Assembly (NCBI RefSeq): GCF_001411555.2
Contig: NC_049916.1
Coordinates: forward strand, 27,174,558-27,238,557
Length of the DNA stretch: 64,000 bases
Direction of reading: 5' to 3'
DNA from: Juglans regia
Lineage: Eukaryota; Streptophyta; Magnoliopsida; Fagales; Juglandaceae
Below the pieces are notes generated by a model. It searched no databases, was not told the origin of the DNA, and was given only the letters and a program-made list of their open reading frames with translations. Positions 1 to 12,600 of this stretch are shown here, in pieces (within the stretch, counting starts at the first letter, position 1; each line of letters starts with the position of its first letter). The position numbers were made by a program, and so were the translations under genes.

Positions 1-131
1 AGGCTCTATATGACCAAATACGATCACTAGGAATTTTACTAATTAGGAGTGTTAAAACTGTACTTATAGATAGTCCATAAGTTATGTACTCTAGCACATT
101 GGTTTTCCCTTTTCTAAGTGGAACTTAGTTT

Positions 132-371
132 TATTATGCTTTTAAAAGGTTTTGTAAAAGTATTGACTATTTTAGACTAAGCGTAGACCGATATGGCTGT
201 TGTTTTCTTTGGATCCTTAATAACTGGTTTCATACGAGGATATTATTGTTCTATTATGATTTTAAAAAGTTTTATAAAAACATTGACCATTTTAGACCAA
301 GCTAGCATAGATATGGCTAATGTTTTCTTTGGATCCTTAATAATTGGTTTCCTATGAGGATATTATTAAAA
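132..371. repeat. Tandem duplication, about 120-bp unit
   Basis: Two imperfect copies of a roughly 120-bp unit lie head to tail (about 132-251 and 252-371). Both contain the stretch TTTTCTTTGGATCCTTAATA followed by a matching GAGGATATTATT end. No coding potential was seen. The origin is unknown. Confidence 0.75.
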
Positions 372-544
372 CTCATAATTGAATACTAATATATATAAGG
401 TGATTAGGGCTGTCGAAAGAAAAAGAGCTAATATCATCATGCCAGTGTAGACCACTTTGGATGTTGAATTTTGAAGCATGATAGACTGTTTCGATCTTAA
501 AAGTACTAAAGTACCACCGATAAAAGAGTACTAAGTACGACATT

Positions 545-660
545 GGTTCCATAATAGTTCTAATGAGCTCCAATTGCAACCTTGAGCACTAGTCCTATTA
601 AAGTATAAGCACGTGTGTGGATATCACTTTCTTTGGGTTGTTAACATTATGGCAAATGAG
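545..660 (+). repeat. TRIM LTR fragment
   Basis: This stretch resembles the second half of the TRIM LTR that flanks the 9.2-14.3 kb nest. Shared blocks are CTCCAATTG, CTAGTCCT..T.AAGTATA and a GTTA.CA..ATGG end. It is probably a remnant LTR. Confidence 0.4.
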
Positions 661-810
661 AGATATAACAATAATTTTTTTTCCCTTTTTTAGGTAAGAC
701 TATGTATATATAACAAAGTTTCCATTAATTAACAGCCAATGTATGCAATAGATCCTTCTGCTTACTCTCTTTTTCAAACTTGATCAAGAGAAGAAAACTA
801 CTTCTAATAC

Positions 811-1250
811 CCTGAATTTAGTACAAAATAATAGTGAGTGAAATCTCTTATATACTGTTTAAGAGGGATAAGTTTTTACAGTTTATAATTACTCCAGTGG
901 TCTACAATTATAACCTTAACTAATCTTTTTAAAGTATAATACTAGCTAGATTTGGCTTGGACTTTTCTTGAGTCCTTACAAATGGTATTAGAGACAAATT
1001 TCATCTAGAAATATGAGATTTGAGCTATGCTACCTACAATGGAATGATCTAATTAAGAACAATGTTAAGGATTTAGAGGAATTATAAATCCTGAATTCAA
1101 TGTGAAATGATGGTGAATGAGATCTCACATAATATAAGAAAGAGAAGTTATTAAGTTTTATAATGATTACAGTGGGTTTTAATTGTAATCTTAACTACTC
1201 ATTTTGGAGTACAAGTCCTGATAGGAATTAGGCTTCCTGGCGTTGTAATA
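811..1250 (+). mobile_element. TRIM-like retroelement (degraded)
   Basis: Two related segments, about 811-980 and about 1090-1247, align with each other. Both share a GAATT..., a GTGA.TGA.ATCTC and a CTTAACTA...TTT..AGTA block. The first ends in TTACA and is followed by AATGGTATTAGAGAC, which resembles an initiator-tRNA primer-binding site. Only about 110 bp separate the two segments and no protein is encoded, so the structure is that of a terminal-repeat retrotransposon in miniature. The LTRs are related to those of the TRIM at 9167-14321, here in the opposite orientation. The exact ends are uncertain. Confidence 0.5.
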
Positions 1251-1854
1251 TTACTACTCACTTCTTATTAAAATCTGGTGGTCTTTTCTTCTTTGCTAGG
1301 TAAAAGAACAATTTTTAACTTTCTCATTTTAAAAGTGTAGATAGTTCTATGCACATCATAGATAGCATGCCCATCATATTGCCAAGGTCTTCCTCAAAGC
1401 ATATGGCATACATTCACACGAATTGCATCATACCAATCTAGCTTGTTCGTAGTAATATTTGCAAAAAAATAAAAAATGAAACTAGGCAGCTTGGTAACCT
1501 TTACCTCATTATAATCTTAAGAGCCATACAATCCAATATGTCTTAATTGAGCTTGTTCACTATATTTTTTTAGAAATAACATTTTCACGATTACCACAAC
1601 CAATCACATTAATGTCATGCATGATCTCATCGTTACATTTGCATCAAGGAGCAAGGATAGGGTTACTACTTTAACACAACTAACTAGCATTAAAGATTAA
1701 TTCTTTTACTTTAGTTCAAACATATCATGTACTGATAATCAACAGTTTAAAAGTACTCATGAAAAATTTATTTTTCTAGTAATAATTGTGTTAAAGTTGT
1801 GATATGCTGTAACAATTTTCTTGCATCAAGTCTCTAATACACAAATCCAATTGC

Positions 1855-1985
1855 ATATATAAGAATTAACTTTTTTTTTTGTTGCATAGGCGTGTGGTTC
1901 TTGTATATGTCCCTGTACTTGGCTTCGCCTAATTTTTATAAAATTCCTATTTACTGATAAAAAAAATATATAAGAATGAACTTTT
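1855..1985 (+). mobile_element. 5'-truncated LINE tail with TSD
   Basis: The insertion (about 1875-1965) is only about 90 bp. It holds the LINE 3' end seen elsewhere in this window (TTGTATATGTCCCTGTACTTGG...TTTACTGATAAAAAAA). It is flanked by near-perfect 20-nt direct repeats at 1855-1874 and 1966-1985, with one mismatch. This fits target-primed reverse transcription that stopped very early. Confidence 0.75.
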
Positions 1986-2574
1986 GGATCACTATGCTTT
2001 CACTTTTACAGACTCACTCACAGTACTAAAGCAATTTAGCTCGTAGACACATTGTAATGATAGCAATGTAGAGCTAGAGAGACGTAGCTCTGATATATGT
2101 CAAGTAATATTGGGAGGTTTTAGGATTGATGAATCTTTTAAGAAAACTAATAAATTTTGCCTTAATGCATTGATTAATGATTCACACACGAATACCAGGA
2201 CGAAAGCAAACTTCTCAATTTTTCTTCTAGGATTTTGTTCTTGATGATTATGATCTTTATATCTATGTGTATTAATTGTCTGTGTTTGGTCAATAGAGTG
2301 AGTACTAGGGTAGATATTCTATTTGTTCTTCGTCGCTTTGGGTTGTGGGGCTTACATCCTGTAGCCCCAGTGGGAGTAGCGACTGGCTGATGAAATGTTG
2401 AGACAACCGGACATGTGAAAGATCAAATCTCATTGAGAAGACTGGAAGTAGCAAGCTGCTGCCAATGAGTCGAAATAACATGATTGGGATTCATTCTCTA
2501 AGAAATGATGCTTAACCGATGTTTGATTTTAAATCATAATAATTTGATCACTTGCACTATAGTACTGAAAATAA

Positions 2575-2900
2575 GGCCCCGTTTGGGCGCAACATAACAT
2601 ATCTCAAGTATTCTCAGATATTTCCTTTCCAAACATCCCTCAAATACAAAATATTTTTCAATTTCAAATCTTTAACTTTTTTTTATCTAATTAGTGACTA
2701 ATCATTACAATTTTTCTAAACTCCCAAACAAAACTTAAATTTTTAAAAAATAATAATATTTACACAAAATTTTAACCTTATAATATTTTTATTCAATTTT
2801 TTCTTTCTTATTTTTCAAAACCTAATAAAACATGTTAACCCAAACTATTTCATTACTATTTATAGATATACTGAGATATTCTAAATATCTAAACAGACCC
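2575..2900. mobile_element. PIF/Harbinger-like MITE
   Basis: The element starts GGCCCCGTTTGGGC and ends CTAAACAGACCC, which are imperfect inverted termini. It is flanked by TAA on both sides (2572-2574 and 2901-2903), the target duplication typical of Harbinger/Tourist elements. The interior is AT-rich and non-coding. Confidence 0.75.
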
Positions 2901-3518
2901 TAAATGTTATAGCTTAGTCAACTAATTCATGAATTCCTAACAACTCGACAAGTATCAGTGTCAATTTCACTTATGGCAATTCATTTTTATTTTTTATCGG
3001 TAAACAAAATCTCACTTTTGGCACTTCTAAATCAATATATCTCCTGTCCATCATAAAAATATTAATTATATATCTATTATAATTATGCTAATGGCACTTC
3101 TAAACTTATCTTTTAATTTTGTTGTTAGAAATGGTAGCTTCATTTTAAAAGAATTCTCAGTTTAGGTAAGGTATAGAATTAAAATATCAATAGAAAGTAT
3201 AGATCAATAAGCAGGAGGCAAGTCAACAATTTTGTATGGATTTATGATGCACTCTCACGGAACACTGTCATCACAAGCTTTATATATTAAGTTTTGTCTC
3301 TAATTTTGGTGAAAATTATTCCAATAAAACCATTTAATGAATTTTCTCCTTCCCTATATATTGAATGAGTGCTAGAATGTACTTAATTGGATTCCTTAAG
3401 ATAACTCGTTAGCATATATATATATATGTTTTTTTGTTTATAGGTAAACGATTATATTATATTAATATGAATAGGCAAAGCTCGAGTACACAGGTGGTGT
3501 ACAAGAGATTACACCTAT

Positions 3519-4207
3519 TTAGGGGGAAGAAATAGAAATAAGAAAACTATGAAAATTGAGGCCATTGAAATCTACAGTTTTGACCCAAAGAAAGAGAATT
3601 CTAATAAAAAACAATCTAATCTCCTCCAAAGAGCACTCTCTGTCTTCGAACGTCCGATCATTTCGTTCCTGCCAAATACACCATAGAATACAGATAGAGA
3701 TCATCTTCCACACAACTGAGATTCGTGGAATACCATTGAGGTATGGCCAACAAGCTAGAAGTTCAACTACTGTAGCAAGCATAACCCAGGCTAGCTCTAC
3801 TTGTCGGAATACATTGGCCCATAATACTCTAGCGATCTTGTAGTGTAGTAGAAGATGGTCCACAGTCTCACCACTTTGCTTACATATACAACATCATTCC
3901 ACAACTATCATCTTGCGCTCCCGTAAGTTATCAATCATCAAAAACTTTTCCAAAGACGTTGTCCATGCAAAAAATGCCACTCTAGGAGGGGCATTTTCTC
4001 TCCAAATCCTTCTTCATGAAAAGAGATTATTCTACGGTTGTGTGAGGGCTTTATAGAAATAGCAAAATGAAAAAAAATACGTTTTCTAACAGGTATCCAC
4101 CACAAAGTATCAGCTCCTTGATTGCTAGGTCTCATAGAATATAAGAGTTGGAAAAATTCTACAAAATTGTTGACTTCCCAATCTTGGGTTGCCCTAGTGA
4201 AGCTCAT
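3519..4207 (-). pseudogene. LINE ORF2 C-terminal zf-RVT remnant
   Basis: Two open pieces (4207-3938 and 3863-3519) encode the region downstream of reverse transcriptase. The motifs are WWIPVRK, DHLLLHYKIARVLW and CILWCIWQERNDRTFED, which are typical of the zf-RVT domain of plant L1 elements. The cysteine-bearing stretch between the pieces (about 3870-3930) contains stops. It is non-functional. Confidence 0.75.
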
Positions 4208-4799
4208 ATTCTATTGTAGTAAATCATCATCCCTCTCTATAAGGTCGCCATTGAAGCTTCTTTCTCACGTGCAAGTATGAATACTGTGGGGAATAAGTCC
4301 CTAAGAGTTCGAGCCTTCTCCCATCACAATTCTAGTAGGCTGGACAAAAACTCCCCACCCTCATCTAATGTGCTTCCATAGACCCACGCCATAAATTCCA
4401 CTTACCTCTTTAGTACCCCCCCCAAAACAAGGCTCCATATTTATAATCAATCATTGACTTCCATAAAGCTTTATGTTCCATATTATAATGCCAAAGTCAT
4501 TTCCCAAGTAAAGCCTAGTTGAACACCCTCAAATTTCTGATTCACAAGCCACCAGAAGAGATCGTGGAACATATTTTGTCCCACATGACCAAATGGAATT
4601 TAAATTCATCCCCAAGTTCGCTCTAAAGGAAATCACAATACAATTTCTCAATACGTGTTGCCACACTCATAGGGATTGGGAACAAGGATAAAAGATATAG
4701 GTAGGTTGGAAAGAGTGCTTTTGATTAATGTAATCCTACTACCTTTCGACTGTCAATACAACCACTTCCAACCTGACAATCTTCGTTTAATTTTCTCAA

Positions 4800-5696
4800 T
4801 TACTGTATCCCAAATAGTTTTAGCCCTGGAGGCAGCCCCCAAGGAAGGCCAAGGTAATTCATAGGGAAATAAGAGACCTTACAACCAAGAGTGTTAGTCA
4901 GCAGTTGGATGTTACGAACGTTGCCAATAGGAACCAACTCTGATTTGGATAAATTCACTTTTAACCCGAAGACAGCCTCAAAACAAAGTAGAAATGCCCT
5001 TAATGCCTGAATTTGGCTTAATTTTGTCTCACAAAAAATAAGGGTATTGTCTGCAAACAACAAGTGGGAAAAGTTAATAGTACCTCTATGTATGTCACCA
5101 ACCGAGAAACTTGTCAGAAACTCGTTATTAACCATCGCTGAGATCATTATACTAAATGCCTCCATGACTATGACAAAGAGAAGTGGAGATAGAGGATCCC
5201 TTTGTCTCAAGCCTCGGGAGCTGTTAAAAAAATCCACTAGGCAGCCTTTCACCAAAACTGAGAAGTGCGTCATCGATATGCATCACCTCTCCCCAAAACC
5301 ACATCGCCCAAGCAAGTATAACAAAAAATCTCAATTGACATGATCGTAGGCCTTCTCCATATCTAACTTGCACACAAGACCTAGATTGTTTGATTTGAAT
5401 CTACTATCTAAGCATTCATTGGCAATGAGTACTAAGTCTAGTATATGTCTTCCCCATATGAATGCGTTTTGGGATTTCGTAATGATTTGTTCCAAAATTC
5501 CTCCCAATCGATTTGCAAGCATCTTGGAAATGATCTTATACATCTCTTTCACAGGGCTAATGGGCAGGTAATCCTTAACCTCCGATGCCCCAATTTTCTT
5601 GGGAATAAGAGCAATAAAAGTGGCGTTGAGACTTTCTTCAAAATTTTCAACTGAGAAAAATTCATGAAATATCTTCATTAAGTCCTCCTTCACCAC
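4800..5696 (-). pseudogene. LINE reverse transcriptase remnant
   Basis: The two largest open pieces cover the reverse transcriptase. The 5696-5331 piece has [20 protein letters not shown] and [11 protein letters not shown]. The 5273-4800 piece has SRGLRQRDPLSPLLFVIVME and LLFADNTLIF. The catalytic box reads FADN where family members have F/YADD, so the second catalytic Asp is replaced. A frameshift and a short gap separate the pieces. The product cannot be active. Confidence 0.8.
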
Positions 5697-6367
5697 TTCC
5701 TAGCTTTCAAGCAAGCTTGGAAGTTGGAAGAAACCCATAGAAAGTCCATCCAGCTCAGGTGTTTTGTCTTTAACCATCTTCCTTACCACTTCATGGACCT
5801 TAGCCTCCTCAAACAGCCTCTCCAGCCAAATGACATTTTGCTGTTCAATGGACTCAAATGGTAGCCCATCAATCTTCAGCCTCCACCCCTCTGATTCGGT
5901 AAGTAACTACTCAAAATAACCAACCACATGTTCTTGGATCAGGGATCTTCATGCAAACAATTCCGTTAATATTCATCATTTCAATGACATTAGTTCTCTT
6001 ATGGGAATTTTTCACTCTATGAAAAACCTTTGTGCTGCGATCACCCTCTTTCATCCACAAAGCCCGAGATTTTTGTCATCAAGAAATCTCCTCCAATAGG
6101 GTAACCCTCTCTAGTTCCAAGACTAGTTCTGTTCTCTGAGACAGTTCCTCTGGTGAAAGGGCCCGTCCCTGCTGTGCTGTCTCTACCTCATGAAGCTCCT
6201 CCAATAATGACTTTTCCAGTTGCCTATATCACCAAAAGACTGCCCATTCCAAAACTTTAAATCTTTTTTTAAGGCTTTCAATTTACTTGCCAGAATGAAG
6301 CTAGGGGTACCTTGGATTTGATAGGAAGACCATCATTGCCTAACTCGTTCTACAAATTCATCAGTTT

Positions 6368-6967
6368 TTAGCCATATATTCTCAAATTTAAAGTATCTCC
6401 TTCTTGAATTCTTCCACAATCCAACAAAATAGAGAAGTGATTAGAACAAAGGCGAGACAATTTTTTTTGACATACCTCCGGGTTATGAGATTTCCACTCT
6501 TGGGAAACTAGAAATTTGTTCAATCTAGACCATGTCTGATTATTTGACCATGTGAATGCACCACCTATGAGAGGAAGGTCCACCAAACCCAATTCAAAAA
6601 TACAATCGGAGAAATTCGACATTGCTGGCCGCAACTTGCTATCTCTCAATCTTTCACTTGAGAATCTAACAACATTAAAATCCACACCTATACACCAAGG
6701 AAGTTCCCATCAGCTATGTAAACCGGCCACCTCTTTCCATAGAGAATTTCTATTGCTGTCCAAGGTCGGCCCATAAATTCCAGCAAAAGCTGTGTATTCT
6801 CCGATATAATCCTCCATTTTTTCCACCACCCTTTTATCCCACATAACTAGGACACCCCCCGACGCCCCTATTGAAGCAAGAAAGACCCAATCAACATATG
6901 AACATCTCCATAAGCTTCTGATAATGCTTCTTGAAATATTCTCCCTCTTGGTTTCTTGCAAGCACAC
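6368..6967 (-). pseudogene. LINE AP-endonuclease remnant
   Basis: Two pieces (6967-6710 and 6685-6368) match the apurinic-type endonuclease at the start of plant LINE ORF2. The motifs are CLQETKRE, ASGGVLVMWDKR, FAGIYGP, GAFTWSNNQ and NHFSILLDCG. In intact elements the glutamate of the QET motif binds the catalytic metal, and it is still present. A stop and frame change separate the pieces. Confidence 0.75.
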
Positions 6968-7031
6968 AATATTTACCTTCCACTCTCAGAGCAAATTTTT
7001 TTATCGACAAGCGCTTATTCTCGTTTAGACT

Positions 7032-7430
7032 TTATAAGGACATTGTCGACCCCCTCCCTTTAGATCTTTCACGGTTTGAATTGCCCTCATAATTAATAGA
7101 CCAAGTTAATCTTTTGAGCTTCCTGCTGTTTTTTGAACCAAATTTCTTGATCTGCATATTTCCCACTTCAATGGCAGTTAGCAAAGTCATAAATTGTTCT
7201 TTGAAACCTTCACACTCCAGCCCCACACAATGCTGAATCTCCTGCACCTTATTCATAACCTAGTCTGAAACTATATGCTGACATGGTGGTAAAGCCTTCA
7301 GCGGTATAGGCTCCCCATCCATCTCATGATCTTCCATTGATGCCCACTGCAATGCCATCAGTGACCCTATCTCCTCCTCAGCAAGAAAAGACCTCTCAGA
7401 TGGCCCCAAAACCTCTCCCTCGGGGATCTG
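7032..7430 (-). pseudogene. LINE ORF1 C-terminal remnant
   Basis: The open piece 7256-7032 reads VQEIQHCVGLECEGF...QFMTLLTAIE...SINYEG. It is clearly related to the end of the ORF1 protein at 51.8-52.0 kb (NEIQQFVGISHGGCEDQF..LITAIE..GINYDA). Upstream, to about 7430, an acidic ORF1-like stretch continues with at least one stop. This identifies the element as the same LINE clade as the 50.2-52.2 kb element. Confidence 0.7.
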
Positions 7431-7560
7431 TAATTAAGAAGCATATTGAGAAGTCACCATCACCCTGTCCTTCTATACTAGCTTTAGTCAATGCTCTCTC
7501 TCTCTTCAAATAATATGTAAGATCTAATGCATGCTTCAACTTTCTCAAATCTCAGGAGAC

Positions 7561-8760
7561 ACAGGTAGCCTACCCCTTTAATAGGAGAGACTAGTCTGGA
7601 ATTAAAGAGACATCTGAAATACAAGCTCAAAGTAATCATTTTCTTTTAATATATAATTCAAGCTCTAAGTAGTCCTAGAGCACCTTTATCACCTTTCAAG
7701 GGGATAGGAAAAATAAGGTTAAGTTCTGAAAATATGTCTATAAATTACTTATCAAAGTCTTAATTTACTTATCAAAAAGAAAATATGTCTAAATTGGTCT
7801 TAATAGCTCAATCCACAAAGACGTGCAAAAGCCTTAATTTATAAATACCCATGGCCACCAGAATTCTTGTGACAGACAAATAGCAGCAAAGTAACAGAAT
7901 CACACTAGGTTATATAATTTGCATCTCCTTAAAGAACCTCAACCTATGCTAGTAGTCAATCCATCTCCTGTATCAATCGATATTAATAGTTTAAGGGTGC
8001 ATAGATGCATGTGCCACAAGCAAATTACTAATTTAGGCTTCAAATCTCAATTGAGTAATGATGGCATGCAGACAAATATAACATATACATCAATACTAAA
8101 TATATAAATCTATGATCTTCAGCCATTGTTCCGATTTCTTTTTCAGATAGGATAAACTTGAACACACATTTCAACTCTCTCTTATCCAAAGAGACACAAA
8201 TAGGAAAAACTCAAACTACAACAATTGAAACTTCTTCAGAATTAATTATGATAAATAACGACGACTTCTCCTTCCTAACAAATGAAGGATCCCATTCACA
8301 AAATTACATAACCTATCTCCTTTAAAAGAGAGAGCGATTAGCTCTAGTTAATCCCAGAGAACAAACAAGCAATTAGGATCCTAGCTAAAGCCCCAATGCA
8401 CATTTTGAACTCTCATATTCGAGAAGACAAAACCAAACTACTTACTTTAAAGAAGATATTGGAATAACAAACTCAAATTAATTTTAATTCGTATCCCTCG
8501 TATTCCAAGGGGACAGGATTGAAAATTTTCAGGTTGAATAACAATAATGATATCTTATGATAAATTTAATTCCCGAGATGGGTGAATACATGTTATGAAT
8601 GAAAGTCTACCGAATGAAAATTTTACTAACAATCTACTAACTGTGCCAAATTCAGTTTTGATAAATATTTGAATCGATAATCAAGTTAACATTCAATGTT
8701 TCATCTGCATGTCAAGTATGATCAAACATAAGCATAATAAGTAAAAGATAATAAAAAATT
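7561..8760. other. No gene seen
   Basis: AT-rich sequence with only short open frames and no recognised motif. It may contain old repeat debris. The insertion site of the outermost element of the following nest lies at its right edge. Confidence 0.6.
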
Positions 8761-9363
8761 GGGAAAGTACACTTGCACCCTTGAACTACCAGGGTTTTGC
8801 ACTTTGTAGCCCAAATTATCAAAACTGACACATTGAACTCTTGAACTATAAAAAACTGTCATTTTGTACTTCAATTCAGTTATGACCGTTGAGATGAATG
8901 AAAAATAGTTTATGTGACATACTCATGATGGTTAGATCTTAATGGAGTGTATAAAGTGTCAGATTTTTGTAGTTTGAGGGTGCAATGTGTTAGTTTTGAT
9001 AATTTGGGGTACAAAGTGTAAAATAGTTGATATAATACAATCTTGACGGTTAGATCCTAATGGAGTGTGTAAAGTGTCAATTTTTTGTAGTTTGATGGTG
9101 TAATATGTTAGTTTTGATATTCATAAAAAAAAAAATTTGTTAATTTTGATAACTTGGGATATAAAGTGTAACGCCCTAATGGAAGGTTCAAGCCACATAG
9201 CCTATACTCCAAAATGACTAGTCAATGGTATTTTTGGAACCCTATTGAAATACTATAAAGAGCAAGAACTTCTCATTTCCAAGCAATGTGAGGTCCTGTA
9301 AACCACATACCCTTATCACTTATTAGAATGGGGTATCACAATCTCCTCCCCTATATTCCCGAC

Positions 9364-9660
9364 TGTTGGAGGAAAAAAACAAATATTCTATTTTAGAGAG
9401 AATAGAGGATATACTATTTCTAAAATTTCTCTAACTGAATTACTTCTCAAGTGGCTTGCTTTGTGCCAATGCATACATAAGTATTTATAGGCTTGTAGTT
9501 TCATCTAGCATTTACTCTAATACATGAACTTCCCTAGCACACGAATACCCAAATACATGAATATCCCAAATACATGAATTACTTCTTTCAAGATGAACCT
9601 TCACTTTAGTTCATGAATCTACCAAAAGACAACTCTATTTATTAAGTTTATTATTCAACA
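9364..9660 (-). repeat. 3' LTR of copia element 1
   Basis: This is the left LTR copy, downstream in element orientation. Read on the minus strand it carries CCTATAAATAC, a TATA-box candidate, at about 9480-9491. Confidence 0.9.
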
Positions 9661-9673
9661 CCCGCCTTTAAAC

Positions 9674-12600
9674 TTAATTCTTGGTAACTTCGAGCAACAT
9701 CTGCAACTTGTTAAAAGTCTCATACTTGAGAGGTTTCGTAAAAATATCTGCAACTTGATCATGGGTCTTCACAAATTTGACTTGTACTTCATTCTTGACA
9801 ATGCTTTCTTGAAGAAAATGAAATCTTGTGTCAATATGCTTGCTTCTATCATGAAAGACTGGATTTTTCACCAATGCAAGTGCCGACTTGTTATCAACAA
9901 AAATCTCTGTAGCTTCCTCTTGTGGCATGAGTAGCTCCTTTAATAACTTTCTCAACCAAATTGCATGACAAACACAAGATGTCGCAGCAACATATTCAGC
10001 TTCGCATGTGGAAAGCATCACAATTGGTTGCTTCTTAGAACACCAAGTAAATGCCGTATTTCCCAAGTAAAACACAAAACCGGTAGTGTTCTTCCTGTCA
10101 TCCAAGTCTCCGGCCCAATCACTATCACTATACTCCACAAGCTTAAATTCATTAGAAAATGAATAAAGAAGACCGTAATCAATAGTACCTTTAAGATAAC
10201 ATAGAATCCTCTTAGCCGCTTTGAAATGCATTGTGCTTGGTGACTCCATATATCGGCTAACAAGTCCAACTCCATAAAGTATATCGGGTCTTGTGCAAGT
10301 CAAGTATCTTAAACTTCCAACAAGACTTTTGAATATTGTGGGGTCTACCTTCTCTCCGTCTTCATGCTTGGACAATTTCGCACCATATTCAACTGGGGTG
10401 CTCACGAATTGACAATCTTCCATCTTGAATCTTTTGAAAATTTACTTTGCAAAACCTTCTTGAGAGATAAAAATTCCATCCTCCTTTTGTTTGATCTCAA
10501 TGCCAAGATAATAAGCATGAGACCAATATCGGTCATTTCAAATTCTCTCGTCATAGCTTTCTTAAATTCTCCAAATATGTTTGAATTGCTTCTAGTAAAA
10601 ATTAAATCATCAACATATATGCAAACAAACAAAATGTCTTTATTTTCACACATCTTAGCATAGAGAGCATATTCATGCGGGCACTCGGTGAATCGATTCT
10701 CCTGAAAATATTTGTCAATTCGACTATTCCATGCCTTTGGAGCTTGTTTTAAGTTGTACAAGGCTTTCTTTAACTTCAACACTTTATCTTCTTGTCCTCT
10801 GACCACATAACCCATAGGTTGCTTTACATAAACTTCTTCCTCAAGGATTCCATTCAGGAAAGCCGATTTGACATCCATTTGATAAATCCTTCACTTCTTT
10901 TGAACTGCAAGAGAAATAATCATCCAGAACATCTCTAATTGTGCAACAGGGGCAAAGACCTCTCCATAATCAATACCAGGATGTTGACTATATCCCTTGG
11001 CCACCAATCTCGCATTGAATCTTTCTACTTCTTCCTTGGCATTCTTCTTTACTTTGAAAACCCACTTCACACCAATGGGCTTTTGTCCCTCTGGTAAAGT
11101 CGTCAATTCTCAAGTATCATTCTTCTTGATTGATTTGATCTCATCATCCATGGCAATTCTCCACCTTTTCTCTCATACCGCTTCTTCAAAACTTATTGGT
11201 TCACAATCAGCAAAGTGACAAAAAAGAGTTAGATCATCATTTAAATTTTCTGTTACCTCATAAAGATCTTGGAGACTTCTCATTCGGGATTGTCTTTCAC
11301 TAGAACTTCCTTCACAAGAAGATGATAAAGGAGTATTAGGAATTGTTGGTGATTGAGGAGGTGTCATGAGTTCTTGTACATCATTTCTTTGATCTTCATC
11401 TTCAGAGAATGGAAAGAAATCATATCTTTAATTTTCTTGATCACTCCAATCCCACGAACCTTCTTCGTCAAATTTCACATCTCTACTAATAATCGTCTTC
11501 TTAATGCTTGGATTATAAAGCTTGTAGCCTTTGGATCTTTGATAATAGCCGATGAAGATGTGCTTTTTGCTTTTATCATCGAGCTTGGATCTTTCTTGAT
11601 CGGGCACATGCACATAGCCAATACTTTCGAAAACTCTCAAATGGGAAACGTTTAGCTTTCTTTCCCTCCATGCTTCTTGGGGAGTTGATTTCTCTACACT
11701 TCTTGTAGGACAATAGTTTGATAAGTAAAAAACACAATCAACCGCTTCCGCCCAAAACTCTTTAGGCATCATCTTCGTCTTCAACATGCTTCGAGCCGTA
11801 TTGAGAATCGTTCTGTTTTTTCTTTCAACCACCCCGTTTTGTTGAGGTGATCTCGGAATCGTCAAAGCCCGAAGAATCCGATGTGCTTCACAAAACTCAT
11901 TAAATTCATTACATGTAAACTCACCCTCTCCATCTGATCTCAAAGCCTTAATCTCATAGCCACTTTATTTTTCAACAAGTGCTTTGAATTTTTTAAAAGC
12001 ACCAAACACTTTAGATTTTTCTTTCAAAAAATATACCCATATTTTTCTACTAAAGTCATCAATAAAGAGGAGGACGTATCGATTTTTACCAAATGAAGAA
12101 AGCTTAATTGGTCCACAAACATCGGTATGATCAAGTTGGAGCGGCTCACTTGCTCTTGTAAATAATTCTTTTGGAAAGCTCTTCCGGAATTGTTTGCCAA
12201 TAAGACTCCCTTTGCAAAATTTTGATCAATAGACGACAAACCTTTCATCATCTCCTTTTGAGCCAATAACTTCAATCCACCAAAATTCACATGCCCAAGT
12301 CTCAAATGCCAAAGCCAAGACGTATCTTTCACACAAGCTTTGAGGCACTTAGCTACATCAGTTTGAATATCAAGCAAAAACATCATGTTGCTTGTCATGG
12401 ACACTAGCAATCAAATTCTTTTTCTCATCTCTTAGAAAAAGACTACAATTTTTCATTTCAATCTCATAGTCTTTTTCCAAGAGTTGCCCTAAACTCAAAA
12501 TATTGTTTTTCATACTTGGAACATAATAAACATTTGACATAAATTGATGACTCCCATTTTTTAACCGAATTAGAATCGTATCTCTCTATTTGATGGGAAC

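Larger units (their letters stand above)
3429..7560 (-). mobile_element. L1-type LINE, degraded
   Basis: This is a non-LTR retrotransposon on the minus strand. In element order it shows the end of an ORF1-like protein (7256-7032), an endonuclease (6967-6368), reverse transcriptase (5696-4800) and a C-terminal zf-RVT/HLLLHY region (4207-3519). The poly(A) end is at about 3429-3445, read as T-runs on the plus strand. Stops and frameshifts interrupt every domain. The 5' boundary near 7560 is a guess, because no target-site duplication was found. The 3' end matches the other LINE tails in this window. Confidence 0.8.
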
